A DNA stretch of 48,107 nt from a virus. The stretch lies in IMG/VR virus record IMGVR_UViG_3300037460_000370, positions 1 through 48,107 of that record; one strand, 5' to 3'. Position numbers and translations under genes: made by a program. The notes beneath the pieces are model-generated. The model was not told the origin of the DNA, did not search any database, and worked only from the letters and a program-made list of their open reading frames with translations. Positions 1 through 7,071 of this stretch are shown here, one piece after another (positions within the stretch are counted from its first letter, which is position 1; each line of letters starts with the position of its first letter).

Positions 1-127
1 TTGTTGGGAATTGTGGAATCATTAGCTACCTTAGAGCTTTGGGGTGAATTTTTCTCGTTGAATTCATCTAAGTATTTGCTAACCTTCCAAATTGTTATTT
101 TTTCAGCATTACTAGTATGACCCTTAT
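1..127. repeat. Terminal direct repeat, left copy
   Basis: This stretch is identical to 47981-48107. An exact 127-bp end overlap is what a de Bruijn assembly with k=127 leaves on a circular contig, so I read it as a circularity signature and not as a biological terminal repeat. It means the window is a full genome of 47,980 unique bases, opened inside a gene. Confidence 0.95.
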
Positions 128-155
128 TGATTAAAAACAAACTTGAACTTATCAT
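1..155 (-). CDS. Cassette gene C, N-terminal part (gene crosses the genome junction)
   Basis: The ATG at 155 follows AAAGGAG and opens a frame that runs off position 1 and continues at 47980, ending with TAA at 47857. The joined protein has 92 residues. It begins MISSSLFLINKGH and has a central SSKVANDSTIPNK stretch shared with neighbouring cassette genes. I recognise no domain. The leader upstream of the ATG (156-205) is nearly the same as the leaders of genes B, D and E, while the protein itself is unrelated to theirs. The part of the gene after STIPN lies inside an attC-like inverted repeat. Function unknown. Only the first 51 codons are read from this end of the window. Confidence 0.75.
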   Translation of the reverse strand, partial: MISSSLFLINKGHTSNAEKITIWKVSKYLDEFNEKNSPQSSKVANDSTIPN

Positions 156-205
156 AAAAATTCTCCTTTACAATATTCGTTCTTAATGATGGAATTGTTC
201 CCAAC
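156..205 (-). promoter_or_regulatory. Conserved cassette leader upstream of gene C
   Basis: On the minus strand this reads GTTGGGAACAATTCC, then an AT-rich stretch with AATATTGTA, then AAAGGAG and the ATG at 155. The same order (GTTGGG core, ATTCC, AT-rich box, ribosome binding site) occurs before genes B, D and E. The GTTGGGAA at its 5' end is also the outer arm of the inverted repeat at the end of gene B. Confidence 0.7.
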
Positions 206-351
206 TTATGGCAAACGGTTGTCGTTAAACCGGCCTATGATAAGTACACCCGCCACTCGAAATATTGCTACACATTGGGTCTATATGCAAACACCCATCA
301 CCGTTATAGCGACACCATCCAGGTTTAATGAAAACCTTTGCTTGTTGGGTT
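198..351. repeat. attC-like inverted repeat, site B
   Basis: Outer arms are TTCCCAAC (198-205) and GTTGGG (344-349). Inner arms are CAAACGGTT (212-220) and AACCTTTG (333-340), which pair fully except for one extra C in the left arm. Pairing continues inward (TTAAACC against GGTTTAA) for about 20 bases with G-T tolerance. Spacers are 6 nt on the left and 3 nt on the right. The hairpin encloses the last 40 or so codons of gene B. The same design recurs at three other sites. Confidence 0.75.
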
Positions 352-551
352 GATGTGGAACGCGGTGCTACCTTAGAGCTTTTAGGAGTGCGCTTTTTGC
401 CGAAATGACGCTTTGATTTACCAAGCTCGGACAACACCCCTGAAAAGAAATTGCGGGCCGTGTTTTCCTGGTACATTAAATTAACCATTTCAACCAAAGC
501 CTTTCCGAGCGCCACCCCTGCCAGATAAGCCCTACTTGTTCGTTTTAACAT
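225..551 (-). CDS. Cassette gene B, Cys-rich small protein
   Basis: A 108-residue protein starting at ATG 551 with AAAGGAG upstream. The N-terminal half is partly hydrophobic (AYLAGVALGKALVEMVNLMY), followed by a basic middle (KSKRHFGKKRTPKSSKVAP) and a Cys-rich C-terminal tail (PGWCRYNGDGCLHIDPMC, then GGCTYHRPV) that could bind zinc. The SSKVAPRST stretch is the counterpart of SSKVANDST in gene C, and the DNA there (GCTACCTTAGAGCTTT, 367-382) is identical to 25-40 in gene C. The last 40 residues lie inside an attC-like inverted repeat. It is the first member of the array after gene A in the direction of transcription. No family recognised. Confidence 0.7.
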   Translation of the reverse strand: MLKRTSRAYLAGVALGKALVEMVNLMYQENTARNFFSGVLSELGKSKRHFGKKRTPKSSKVAPRSTSTQQAKVFIKPGWCRYNGDGCLHIDPMCSNISSGGCTYHRPV

Positions 552-598
552 TTAGCACTCCTTTATAATAATCGTTTACAAGTGGAATTTTACACAAC
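552..598 (-). promoter_or_regulatory. Conserved cassette leader upstream of gene B, with a diverged core
   Basis: On the minus strand it begins GTTGTGTAAAATTCCA and then has ACGATTATTATAAAGGAG before the ATG. It matches the leaders of genes C, D and E except that the core is GTTGTGT and not GTTGGGA. No partner arm is visible upstream in gene A, so this looks like the entry end of the array and not a full inverted repeat. Confidence 0.6.
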
Positions 599-819
599 TA
601 GTTATTGTGTGACATTCCCCTGTAAAAGTCATTGAATTTACTAGACATAATATTCAATGGATATTTCTTTCTAATCAATAATCGTATCGCGGCGTATCGT
701 AAAAATTGAGAACGAGATATATTTAATTTTCCTGCTTCATGGTCGCAAGCTGTTAATAGTAATGGTTCCATGTACCCCTTATAGTCTTTTCTAAATTTAT
801 CAGAATACTTTGCAAACAT
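598..819 (-). CDS. Small basic protein downstream of the primase-helicase
   Basis: A 73-residue protein. The start is taken at ATG 819, which overlaps the TGA of the primase-helicase gene as TGATG, so translation is probably coupled; a TTG one codon upstream is possible. It is Lys/Arg-rich, with YSDKFRKDYKGYMEPLLL at the front and LNISRSQFLRYAAIRLLIRKKY in the middle. The latter resembles the second half of a ribbon-helix-helix fold (a polar helix, a turn and an amphipathic helix), so a DNA-binding role is possible but unproven. It is the last gene before the cassette array and lacks the array's inverted repeat. Confidence 0.7.
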   Translation of the reverse strand: MFAKYSDKFRKDYKGYMEPLLLTACDHEAGKLNISRSQFLRYAAIRLLIRKKYPLNIMSSKFNDFYRGMSHNN

Positions 820-3581
820 CAAAACCTCTCCAACTCAACATCCTCTTCAATCTCTTCTGTAAATATTACGTTATAGGGTATCGCTATTGCCGGACATCTT
901 CTTTTGTCGGCGAACACTGCCGTTTTTGCCTTCGCTCCTTTGTGTCTCATTAATACCAATTTGTACCCGTTATTCCAAGGTGTTTTTTCTAATAGTTTAC
1001 TTAAGATACTATGATTCTCTGCAAAGGCTACCTCGTAAGTCAACAACTCTCTGTTTTTAATGGTGGTTATTCCATATTTGCGGAGCGTTTCCCTTGCCCT
1101 GCCCCGCTCGGTTTCTATTCTGTTGTATTCCTCACCATCAACAGTACTCGTTGTCCTTCGTCCGGCCTTTTCGATTAACGATCCCATTGCTTCCGTATTG
1201 GTTCCCTCATCATTTTTAACTACCTGTTGCAAAATAGTTTCAAGGCATTTCTCTTGATCTGTTTTTTCTTCAATGGTAGTTTCTGCAATCCAGTCAATGG
1301 TTTCGGCCCACGCCCTCGCATCTATTGTTTTAACAATATCGTCAGATTTCAAGGCGAACGCTCCCGCAAGTAATGTACCTAACTGGTCACCGTGGCGTTT
1401 ACTTTTCATTATCTTTGACATTACAGCTGAAAACACATCTATATTTTTTCTAATTACCGGAATTAATTTAACTGATCTCGCCCTTAATTTTCTGCAATAA
1501 TCTTCTGTCAATGTGTCCATAACCAACTCTCGTAATATGTCAAATTTATTACCGCTTTCATAATCATCTCTTTTGACCAATCTCAAAACAGATATTCTAC
1601 TTTGATCTGCTGCGAGTATTAATTTTGGATTGATTGAAGAAAACAAAAAGCATGACCTAATACAATATGACTGTGCTTTTCCCCCGGCGGTCCCTTTCAC
1701 TATGGACGCGCTCTGGTTACTCGAAGATTGCCTGGCGAGTTCAATTATTTTCTGTATTCGGTAAAACGAGTCCCGGTCTTCCGTTTCGCATTCATCAAAT
1801 ACAACCGGAAAGCTATCATTCTGCAAGCTCTGTCTAATCCCCGCCTCTGTTGAACTCGCATTTGCATTTAACGCAAAGCGTTTTAATAATTGCGATATAA
1901 CATTATCCTGTATCCACGTTTTACCGGTTCCGGTTTCGCCTGTCAACCAGATGTGCGGTCTCCAATCGATAGCGCCACATATCGGAGCGATTACAATCCA
2001 CCCTGAAAACAGTTTAGAATTTATTTTATTTTCCCATGAAAACAGTTCCGTTATTTCGAGTAATTTACCAGCCTCTTTAATGCATAACGATTCCGCCATA
2101 AAACCTACCGCCCCCTCGGTAGGGATTTCAGCTTCATATATATAATATGAATCGATTTCATCTATTTTTATTTCTTTGCTATCAACGATCAATTTATTTC
2201 CCATGTGTAAAACTGTTCTTTTGGCATCAAACCATGCTCCCCGGCCACGGCATCGCATCGGATCATATATCCCCACCTTTTCACATTGCCGGATACAATC
2301 ATTTGCGGCGGCAGTATAATCAGCACCACTTTTCATGGGGTATTCCCGTTCAAAATATTGTACTGGGGCCAAAGATAGTAAAGTCATTTTAGTGTGGCCG
2401 GCGGCTGACAACGCTGTTACTTTGTGCGTTCCCACTGGTAAATAATAATAAGTTATGTTCCCACTGTATGAATTGTATCCCAGGCATTGAAACGGCTGAC
2501 GAAGCGCTGATACTGCTGGTTTCTGTGATAAACTATCGAATTTAATTATATTATCGGTTATAAACTTAAGTACCTTTTTAACATCCCATCCGTCTTTTAT
2601 CGCGTCATCTATATCCCAGCCGTCTTTATATTCTTCAGGCGGTTTAACGAGTCGAGCGCTTTTAATTTTCTTTTTATTCATGTTGTAAATCTTAATCATT
2701 GCAGCAGGGCCAGATTGCTCCTGAAAATCCATAACCTCGCCTGCCCGTTCGTGCCTGTCTTTATATTTTTGCGTATCTGCGTCAGGCCAGGATATCGTTT
2801 TCCTTCCTTTAAGGTAATCCCATTTTGTTGTAGTTGCTCCCTTGTCGCCTCCGATCCAAGATATTACAACAACATTTTTAATATCAATAAATAATTTTTC
2901 ACCTGCATCAGCGCATTTCTCACCACTAACAATTATAACTTGTGCGTCTGGATTTTCTATTAATTTATCAAGTTTGTAAATAGGCCGTGGTATCGGAAAA
3001 GATTTAAATCTCCATTCTTTATTTGAACCGTTTTTGCAGTATGTCAATGGAACTATTTCTTTTTCATGCTTACCATTTTTCTTAATTTCTGGATATATAA
3101 CTAAACAACCGTATCCTGCAGGTTCACCATTCTTTGTTCGATAGGTATAATAAGTATTAATTTTAAACCGTTTCCATGATTCATCTATTTTTTTCGGGTA
3201 TTCAACAGGCCTTGGCGGCGCTGTGTCCGGTACCGGTATTATCGGAGACCATTGACCGCCGCGCTTTTTCTTTTTGAATTCATCCGGCAATATAACGTTG
3301 AATTCTTTCTGCAGAGCGATAGCAGCGTCTCCCTGGGAGAGATTGCTAATATACGCATACAAAGACACCGGATCTGACCCCCCTACGTCATCGCAGGCGA
3401 AATCAGTCCATAGGCCTGTTTTTGTATTTACCTTGAAAGATCCCTCGTGATTGTCCGGACGCTGAGGGTTGCGCACAACGTATTCAGCACCCTCAAAGCG
3501 TCCACCGGGTATCCAGGACGGGATAACTCCCTTGAGGCTCACAATAACAGCCTGATTGATTCGGTCGAAGTCGATAGGCAT
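819..3581 (-). CDS. Primase-helicase, Toprim plus DUF927-like P-loop ATPase
   Basis: A 920-residue replication protein. Residues 1-100 look like the fold before Toprim in phage primases (GSFKVNTKTGLWTDFACDDVGG), but the zinc cysteines are missing. Toprim motifs follow: VIIVSGEKCADA with E221, and WPDADT with D267 and D269. The C-terminal half is a DUF927-like helicase domain with Walker A GETGTGKT (548-555), Walker B VVFDECE (593-599) and a downstream FSSINP stretch. It probably primes and unwinds DNA at the phage origin. The gene begins one base after the TAA of the RHH gene (TAACCATG) and ends overlapping gene A. Fusion of primase and helicase in one chain is common in phages and mobile elements. 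Confidence 0.88.
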   Translation of the reverse strand: MPIDFDRINQAVIVSLKGVIPSWIPGGRFEGAEYVVRNPQRPDNHEGSFKVNTKTGLWTDFACDDVGGSDPVSLYAYISNLSQGDAAIALQKEFNVILPDEFKKKKRGGQWSPIIPVPDTAPPRPVEYPKKIDESWKRFKINTYYTYRTKNGEPAGYGCLVIYPEIKKNGKHEKEIVPLTYCKNGSNKEWRFKSFPIPRPIYKLDKLIENPDAQVIIVSGEKCADAGEKLFIDIKNVVVISWIGGDKGATTTKWDYLKGRKTISWPDADTQKYKDRHERAGEVMDFQEQSGPAAMIKIYNMNKKKIKSARLVKPPEEYKDGWDIDDAIKDGWDVKKVLKFITDNIIKFDSLSQKPAVSALRQPFQCLGYNSYSGNITYYYLPVGTHKVTALSAAGHTKMTLLSLAPVQYFEREYPMKSGADYTAAANDCIRQCEKVGIYDPMRCRGRGAWFDAKRTVLHMGNKLIVDSKEIKIDEIDSYYIYEAEIPTEGAVGFMAESLCIKEAGKLLEITELFSWENKINSKLFSGWIVIAPICGAIDWRPHIWLTGETGTGKTWIQDNVISQLLKRFALNANASSTEAGIRQSLQNDSFPVVFDECETEDRDSFYRIQKIIELARQSSSNQSASIVKGTAGGKAQSYCIRSCFLFSSINPKLILAADQSRISVLRLVKRDDYESGNKFDILRELVMDTLTEDYCRKLRARSVKLIPVIRKNIDVFSAVMSKIMKSKRHGDQLGTLLAGAFALKSDDIVKTIDARAWAETIDWIAETTIEEKTDQEKCLETILQQVVKNDEGTNTEAMGSLIEKAGRRTTSTVDGEEYNRIETERGRARETLRKYGITTIKNRELLTYEVAFAENHSILSKLLEKTPWNNGYKLVLMRHKGAKAKTAVFADKRRCPAIAIPYNVIFTEEIEEDVELERF

Positions 3582-3583
3582 GG

Positions 3584-3754
3584 TTATCGTTTGTTTAGAG
3601 TGTCAACCGCGGCTTCGATAGCTTCAGTGAGATAAATCGTCTGTGTTGTATTTTTTACAGCGCAGAATATTTTGAACTTCCGTTTCATTTCCAGCGGGAT
3701 CTCAACCGTCACCCTGCCGACCTGGTCCTCTTCATTATTGGTTGTTTGAGGCAT
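3584..3754 (-). CDS. Ribbon-helix-helix DNA-binding protein
   Basis: A 56-residue protein with ATG 3754 preceded by AAGGAG. The segment GRVTVEIPLEMKRKFKIF, then a helix ending in TLNKR, has the strand-helix-helix layout of small MetJ/Arc/ParG-type repressors: an alternating V-T-V-E-I strand that would sit in the DNA major groove, followed by two helices. It lies between thyX and the primase-helicase with 1-11 base gaps, so it is co-transcribed with them and could regulate the replication genes. No operator was identified. Family assignment is from pattern, not from a search. Confidence 0.72.
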   Translation of the reverse strand: MPQTTNNEEDQVGRVTVEIPLEMKRKFKIFCAVKNTTQTIYLTEAIEAAVDTLNKR

Positions 3755-3765
3755 TAAAAATCTCC

Positions 3766-4560
3766 TTATTGTAAGTATATGGCTCGTTCGATGAAATTAT
3801 AAAACTCACCCACCAATTCATGAACAAAATCTTTATCATAATCATATTTCGCAATATCCCGCACCAACTCTTTCCTCTTCACATCGATATCCAGATTATC
3901 AAATATCTCCGGCAAAATATCGCTGAATTTATCATAAATTTTTTCCATAATCTCAACCATTTGAGGGTGCGGTTTTCCGGCGGTACCAAGCGCCCGGAGC
4001 GAGAGGACGTGCCTCCATTCTCTTAAATTGAAAGTCATAACGATTTCAGTCTTTGTACTGTTCGGGAGGACGGAGCGCGCTTCCTGGGGAGAACAACCAT
4101 AAGCGGTTAACGCTTCGTAATCTGACGCGGCATTGAACATACTACTAAGCCATGTCTGTTCTTTGGCATTCAAATCACAACGGGCGATTATATTCGAGTC
4201 AAAAGTCCCGACCGGAATGCCAGGGAAAAACAAAGGCTTAATAAACACACAACCGCCCTTTTTGACGTAGTTACAATACCGGGTACTCTCCTGAGAGTAT
4301 GCAGCTATTCTGTGCCTGACGAGCTCATGTGATACACCACGGTCAAGAATAGCGTTTACCGTGATACTGACGTGTTCTATCATTGAATGGTGTCCGGATT
4401 TAATCTTATCTTTGACAAACTTCGAGGCTGAATCATCCATAATCTTATCTTCGGATTTATAACATTTTCGCCCGCACCATTCTATTTTCTTCAGTGCGGT
4501 CTTAATTGTCTCGAGATCATATTTGCAAATCTCGTATGAAGGTTCTACTATTGTTATCAT
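3766..4560 (-). CDS. thyX: Flavin-dependent thymidylate synthase ThyX
   Basis: A 264-residue protein that converts dUMP to dTMP using FAD, NADPH and methylene-tetrahydrofolate. The ThyX signature RHRxxxxxxxSxRY is present as RHRIAAYSQESTRY at residues 82-95, preceded by the HHSMIEH stretch near 57-63 seen in the family. The C-terminal EARSVLPNSTKTEIVMTFN and REWRHVLSLR stretches are also typical of the substrate-binding half. Length is within the family norm. ATG 4560 follows AGGAGG and overlaps the preceding stop codon. Phages carry thyX to raise the dTTP supply during replication, which fits its place directly upstream of the primase-helicase. Confidence 0.96.
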   Translation of the reverse strand: MITIVEPSYEICKYDLETIKTALKKIEWCGRKCYKSEDKIMDDSASKFVKDKIKSGHHSMIEHVSITVNAILDRGVSHELVRHRIAAYSQESTRYCNYVKKGGCVFIKPLFFPGIPVGTFDSNIIARCDLNAKEQTWLSSMFNAASDYEALTAYGCSPQEARSVLPNSTKTEIVMTFNLREWRHVLSLRALGTAGKPHPQMVEIMEKIYDKFSDILPEIFDNLDIDVKRKELVRDIAKYDYDKDFVHELVGEFYNFIERAIYLQ

Positions 4561-4799
4561 TGACGCCTCCTGTTTTTATATTTCAAACTACCATTTTTAA
4601 ACTCCATAGTTTCCGGTAAATCTTGAAATCCGGGCGGGATTTTATCGGGATCAAATTTAATGTTATGCTGGAATCTCCTTACCCTTTCAATCGAGAGCTT
4701 CACAATCGCTCCGATAGTCACAACCATAAGCAGTAGTATAATTACAGGTGAAAGACAGAGCATGATTACAGCTGCTAAAAAAGTTTTAATTTGTTTCAT
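4557..4799 (-). CDS. Small single-pass or double-pass membrane protein
   Basis: An 80-residue protein with a hydrophobic segment FLAAVIMLCLSPVIILLLMV (about residues 7-26) followed by more hydrophobic residues (TIGAIVKL) and a basic C-terminal tail rich in K and R. The ATG at 4799 lies inside the end of the preceding gene (stop at 4786) and has no clear ribosome binding site, so translation is probably coupled. A much longer reading frame is open upstream, but that part overlaps the preceding gene and is compositionally unlike it. A role in lysis is conceivable because no other lysis gene is obvious, but nothing proves it. Confidence 0.65.
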   Translation of the reverse strand: MKQIKTFLAAVIMLCLSPVIILLLMVVTIGAIVKLSIERVRRFQHNIKFDPDKIPPGFQDLPETMEFKNGSLKYKNRRRQ

Positions 4800-5193
4800 T
4801 GCCAGTACCGTTGCAATATGAGCAATCTCTTGGTATTCCGTGCATTGATGGTGTGCCATCTCCGCTACCCGCACAATGAGGGCAAAGGCTTTTCTCTGTC
4901 TGGCTTTTCTCCCTTTCTTTGAGCATTGCGTCGGCTGATTCATAGGACAACTGGGCATTGAGTTTAAATAAATCTTTTAGCTTACCATCCATACCGGCTT
5001 CTTTGAGGTCTATTTTCGATATCAACGTACTATTTACTTTCCCTGCGAAATAATCCCGGAGAGTCATTCCGGGTTGCATCGGTGGCCATTGATTTTTATC
5101 GACATTACAATACTTTGGAAACGCGCTCGGATTCGCAGGCTTTTTATTCTCTGCAGGTACAGCGGCGTCCGGATTTACAAATCTCTCACTCAT
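4786..5193 (-). CDS. Conserved-type phage protein with DnaJ-like zinc motif
   Basis: A 135-residue protein. The middle has PGMTLRDYFAGKVNSTLI, a stretch I have seen in many short phage proteins of unknown role. The C-terminus has CPHCAGSGDG and, 16 residues after the first Cys, CSYCNGTG: two CxxCxGxG motifs as in the DnaJ zinc-binding region, so one zinc site is likely. ATG 5193 overlaps the preceding stop (ATGA). It lies in the leftward early operon. Function unknown; a nucleic-acid or protein-binding adaptor is the most that can be inferred. Confidence 0.78.
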   Translation of the reverse strand: MSERFVNPDAAVPAENKKPANPSAFPKYCNVDKNQWPPMQPGMTLRDYFAGKVNSTLISKIDLKEAGMDGKLKDLFKLNAQLSYESADAMLKEREKSQTEKSLCPHCAGSGDGTPSMHGIPRDCSYCNGTGNETN

Positions 5194-5384
5194 AATACCT
5201 TCTCAGTTAAATCATGTATTGATTGCAGCCTACGTTTAAGCTCGTCAATCTCTTCCTTGAAAATTGTCAAGTCCTGAGCCATTACCACCGACGCACCATC
5301 TTCCGAGTGTGTGGACGATTCCAGTTTATATTTTTTGAGTGTTGCATCAACTTCTAAATACGATATATCACTTCTTTTCTTCAT
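5190..5384 (-). CDS. Small coiled-coil protein, early operon
   Basis: A 64-residue protein preceded by AGGAGGGG at a good distance from ATG 5384. The C-terminal half (DLTIFKEEIDELKRRLQSIH) has heptad spacing and should form a short coiled coil; the N-terminal part is charged and polar. It overlaps both neighbours by four bases, the usual coupling pattern in this operon. No domain recognised. Confidence 0.7.
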   Translation of the reverse strand: MKKRSDISYLEVDATLKKYKLESSTHSEDGASVVMAQDLTIFKEEIDELKRRLQSIHDLTEKVL

Positions 5385-5566
5385 AAACCCCTCCTCAGCT
5401 TGTCTTCAGTGTCAGTAGAACAGAATGCTATTCTTATAATCTTTTGCCTCATCACCTCCAGGCAATAAAACAATTGTGCTTTGGGAATTTCACCGTTTAC
5501 CATCAAGTTATCACGTAGGACTTCTAATACCTTGTTTGTGATCGCATTATAGTCAGGCTCTTCCAT
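5381..5566 (-). CDS. Small hypothetical early protein
   Basis: A 61-residue mainly helical protein (DYNAITNKVLEVLRDNLMVN, then a second helix with CLEVMRQKIIRIAFC). The start at ATG 5566 has a strong GAGGAGG in front. It is the second gene of the leftward arm and overlaps the next gene by four bases. No recognised family; the strong translation signal and tight packing support it being real. Confidence 0.7.
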   Translation of the reverse strand: MEEPDYNAITNKVLEVLRDNLMVNGEIPKAQLFYCLEVMRQKIIRIAFCSTDTEDKLRRGL

Positions 5567-5644
5567 TGTTACCTCCTCAGTTTACGGATAGGACGTCTAA
5601 AAACTTACAGTTTTACAGTTATTACAAAAACTACATTATGGTAT

Positions 5645-5887
5645 TTAACCGCGCAAGGCTTTTTTAACTCTTTTTTTTCTGCCTATGTATTCTGCTATTC
5701 TCTGCTCTTTCGGAGAATCAAGCCTTTTAATTTTTCCCTGTTCCCAATCCAAAAACCTGACTGAAGTGAGAAAATTACTACACCACTTGCACCGATTTAG
5801 AAAATATTCTTTCCCTTCATATTTCGCAACATAAAATTTTGACACCTTTTTTTTCTCTCCACACAGGTTACAGACCTTTTTTTCCAC
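5645..5887 (-). CDS. Small zinc-finger protein, first gene of the leftward arm
   Basis: An 80-residue protein with two Cys pairs: CNLCGEKKKVSKFYV near the N-terminus and RCKWCSN about 30 residues on. The layout CxxC, a short beta hairpin with SKFYVAKYEGKEYF, then CxxC is that of a zinc ribbon often found at the front of phage HNH-type proteins, but no HNH nuclease motif follows; the rest is a basic tail. The start is GTG 5887, with AAGGGG upstream. It would be the first product of the promoter proposed at 5937-5965, so it may act early. Confidence 0.72.
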   Translation of the reverse strand: MEKKVCNLCGEKKKVSKFYVAKYEGKEYFLNRCKWCSNFLTSVRFLDWEQGKIKRLDSPKEQRIAEYIGRKKRVKKALRG

Positions 5888-5936
5888 TTTATTCCCCTTT
5901 TTTAAGGTTAAAAACGTATAGAGTAATACCTATAAA

Positions 5937-5965
5937 ATTACACTCAAACCATTAATATATCACAA
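5937..5965 (-). promoter_or_regulatory. Candidate promoter for the leftward early arm
   Basis: On the minus strand TTGTGA (5960-5965), a 17-base spacer and TGTAAT (5937-5942). It matches the sigma70 consensus at 4 of 6 and 5 of 6 positions with ideal spacing and lies about 50 bases before the GTG of the first leftward gene. The region is AT-rich, so chance matches are likely. Confidence 0.4.
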
Positions 5966-6221
5966 TATAATTCATGGCAAGCAAAAGGGCATTCCTAATG
6001 TATTATTATTTTATTCCTATAAAAAACACCTTTACTTATTACCCTTAAACAACTTACAATCCAAAACTGTGTAAAGTAACCGATTTCCGGGAAAAAAAAT
6101 ACACTATATACAATACATTTATTTATAAACCTATAAACACATTAGAGAAAAGCCTCGCGTATAGTATGTATTTATTTTATTACCTTTTATTATTATTATT
6201 ATTATTATTATGGCTTTACAA

Positions 6222-6301
6222 ATCAACAACTTATCATGAAATTATTAGTTATTACTATAGTATTACCTTTTTTTAAATCTCTTTTATATCAACAACTTAT
6301 C
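6222..6301. repeat. Direct repeat pair ATCAACAACTTATC
   Basis: Two exact 14-base copies at 6222-6235 and 6288-6301, 66 bases apart, with a related AAACAACTTACAAT at 6047-6060. Each later copy is preceded or followed by ATTACC elements. They are candidate iterons or operator sites. Confidence 0.6.
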
Positions 6302-6379
6302 TCTCTACATTAGTACCAATCTTGATTACCTTTTCCCAATTACTACCCCCCATTATAATAGTATAACCTGAAATTCCGG

Positions 6380-6408
6380 TTGACTTTCTAACGTTCTGTG
6401 TGTATTGT
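6380..6408 (+). promoter_or_regulatory. Promoter of the rightward virion arm
   Basis: TTGACT (6380-6385), a 17-base spacer, TATTGT (6403-6408). It is a good sigma70 match about 50 bases upstream of the first rightward gene at 6460. It is the best promoter on this strand in the control region. Confidence 0.65.
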
Positions 6409-6459
6409 ATTGATAAGCCGCTATCTGTCGATAACTAAATTTTTCTCACTGGACTTCAT

Positions 6460-7053
6460 TTGACTGCCAAGCCAAGAATCAGACCACCCTACAAGAACTA
6501 CGAAGAGAATCAAAAGAGGATACTAGACACTCTGGGAGAGCTGGAAAAAGAAGGTAATTCATTTCCCTCATATAGGCAGATAGCAGAACACTCCGGACTC
6601 TCGAAGCGAACCGTAGAGCGCCATTATGAACGCCTTGACTTTGGATATATCTGTGAAAGGGAAAAGATACATACACCTAATGTGATTAAGGCCATAAGAG
6701 AAACGGCTCACAAAGACAAGAAACCACGCGCTCAAAAGCTCTACGCTCAAATAATGGAAACCTGGATTGAGAAGAAAGAGGAAAGGCGCGATATCGTCGG
6801 TGACCTGGAAATCAACGCGAACATATCCGGTGAGTTAAATGTGAATGTTAAGCGCAGTATTATACGGTCCCGCGAAGAGTTGGAAGCGTTGCAGAATATC
6901 GCTGATGCGGTTAAGCAGAAGTCAAGCCCTGGAGAGCAGGCGGGTAAAGGTGGCGAGAAGGATGCCCATAAGTTCGATGATATATTGCAGAACGTGCCGG
7001 GTCTGGGAGGCACTGTAATTGAGAACGTTGACACTATGATATTTTTTGAATAA
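6460..7053 (+). CDS. Helix-turn-helix DNA-packaging protein, probable small terminase
   Basis: A 197-residue protein that probably binds phage DNA at the packaging site and loads the large terminase. Residues about 35-65 form a helix-turn-helix (FPSYRQIAEHSGLSKRTVER). A helical stretch follows, then ELEALQNIADAV, matching the oligomerisation region of small terminase subunits. Position as first gene of the virion arm, shortly before the large terminase, supports the call. The start is TTG 6460, because the frame is closed by a TAA at 6436 and has no other usual start before residue 90; the ribosome binding site is weak. A transcription regulator of the late arm is the alternative. Confidence 0.62.
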   Translation: MTAKPRIRPPYKNYEENQKRILDTLGELEKEGNSFPSYRQIAEHSGLSKRTVERHYERLDFGYICEREKIHTPNVIKAIRETAHKDKKPRAQKLYAQIMETWIEKKEERRDIVGDLEINANISGELNVNVKRSIIRSREELEALQNIADAVKQKSSPGEQAGKGGEKDAHKFDDILQNVPGLGGTVIENVDTMIFFE

Positions 7054-7071
7054 CTTAACTGAGGGGGAGAT

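Larger units (their letters stand above)
5888..6459. other. Divergent AT-rich control region, candidate origin
   Basis: The longest stretch without a gene (572 bp), between the leftward and rightward arms. It holds one candidate promoter for each direction, two exact copies of ATCAACAACTTATC (6222-6235 and 6288-6301) with a third looser copy at 6047-6060, several ATTACC-T-rich elements (near 6036, 6179, 6264 and 6326), and a TTA trinucleotide run (about 6186-6211). Repeated short elements in AT-rich DNA beside the replication arm are typical of origins and of regulator binding clusters. Which it is cannot be decided from sequence alone. Confidence 0.6.

Noticed and set aside
1-127. Biological direct terminal repeats of the phage chromosome
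   Set aside because: The repeat is exactly 127 bp, a common assembly k-mer size, and lies in the middle of a gene, so it is better explained by circular assembly.
6186-6211. TTA trinucleotide run as a CRISPR or functional array
   Set aside because: It is a simple microsatellite without spacers. No CRISPR-type direct repeats with unique spacers are seen anywhere.
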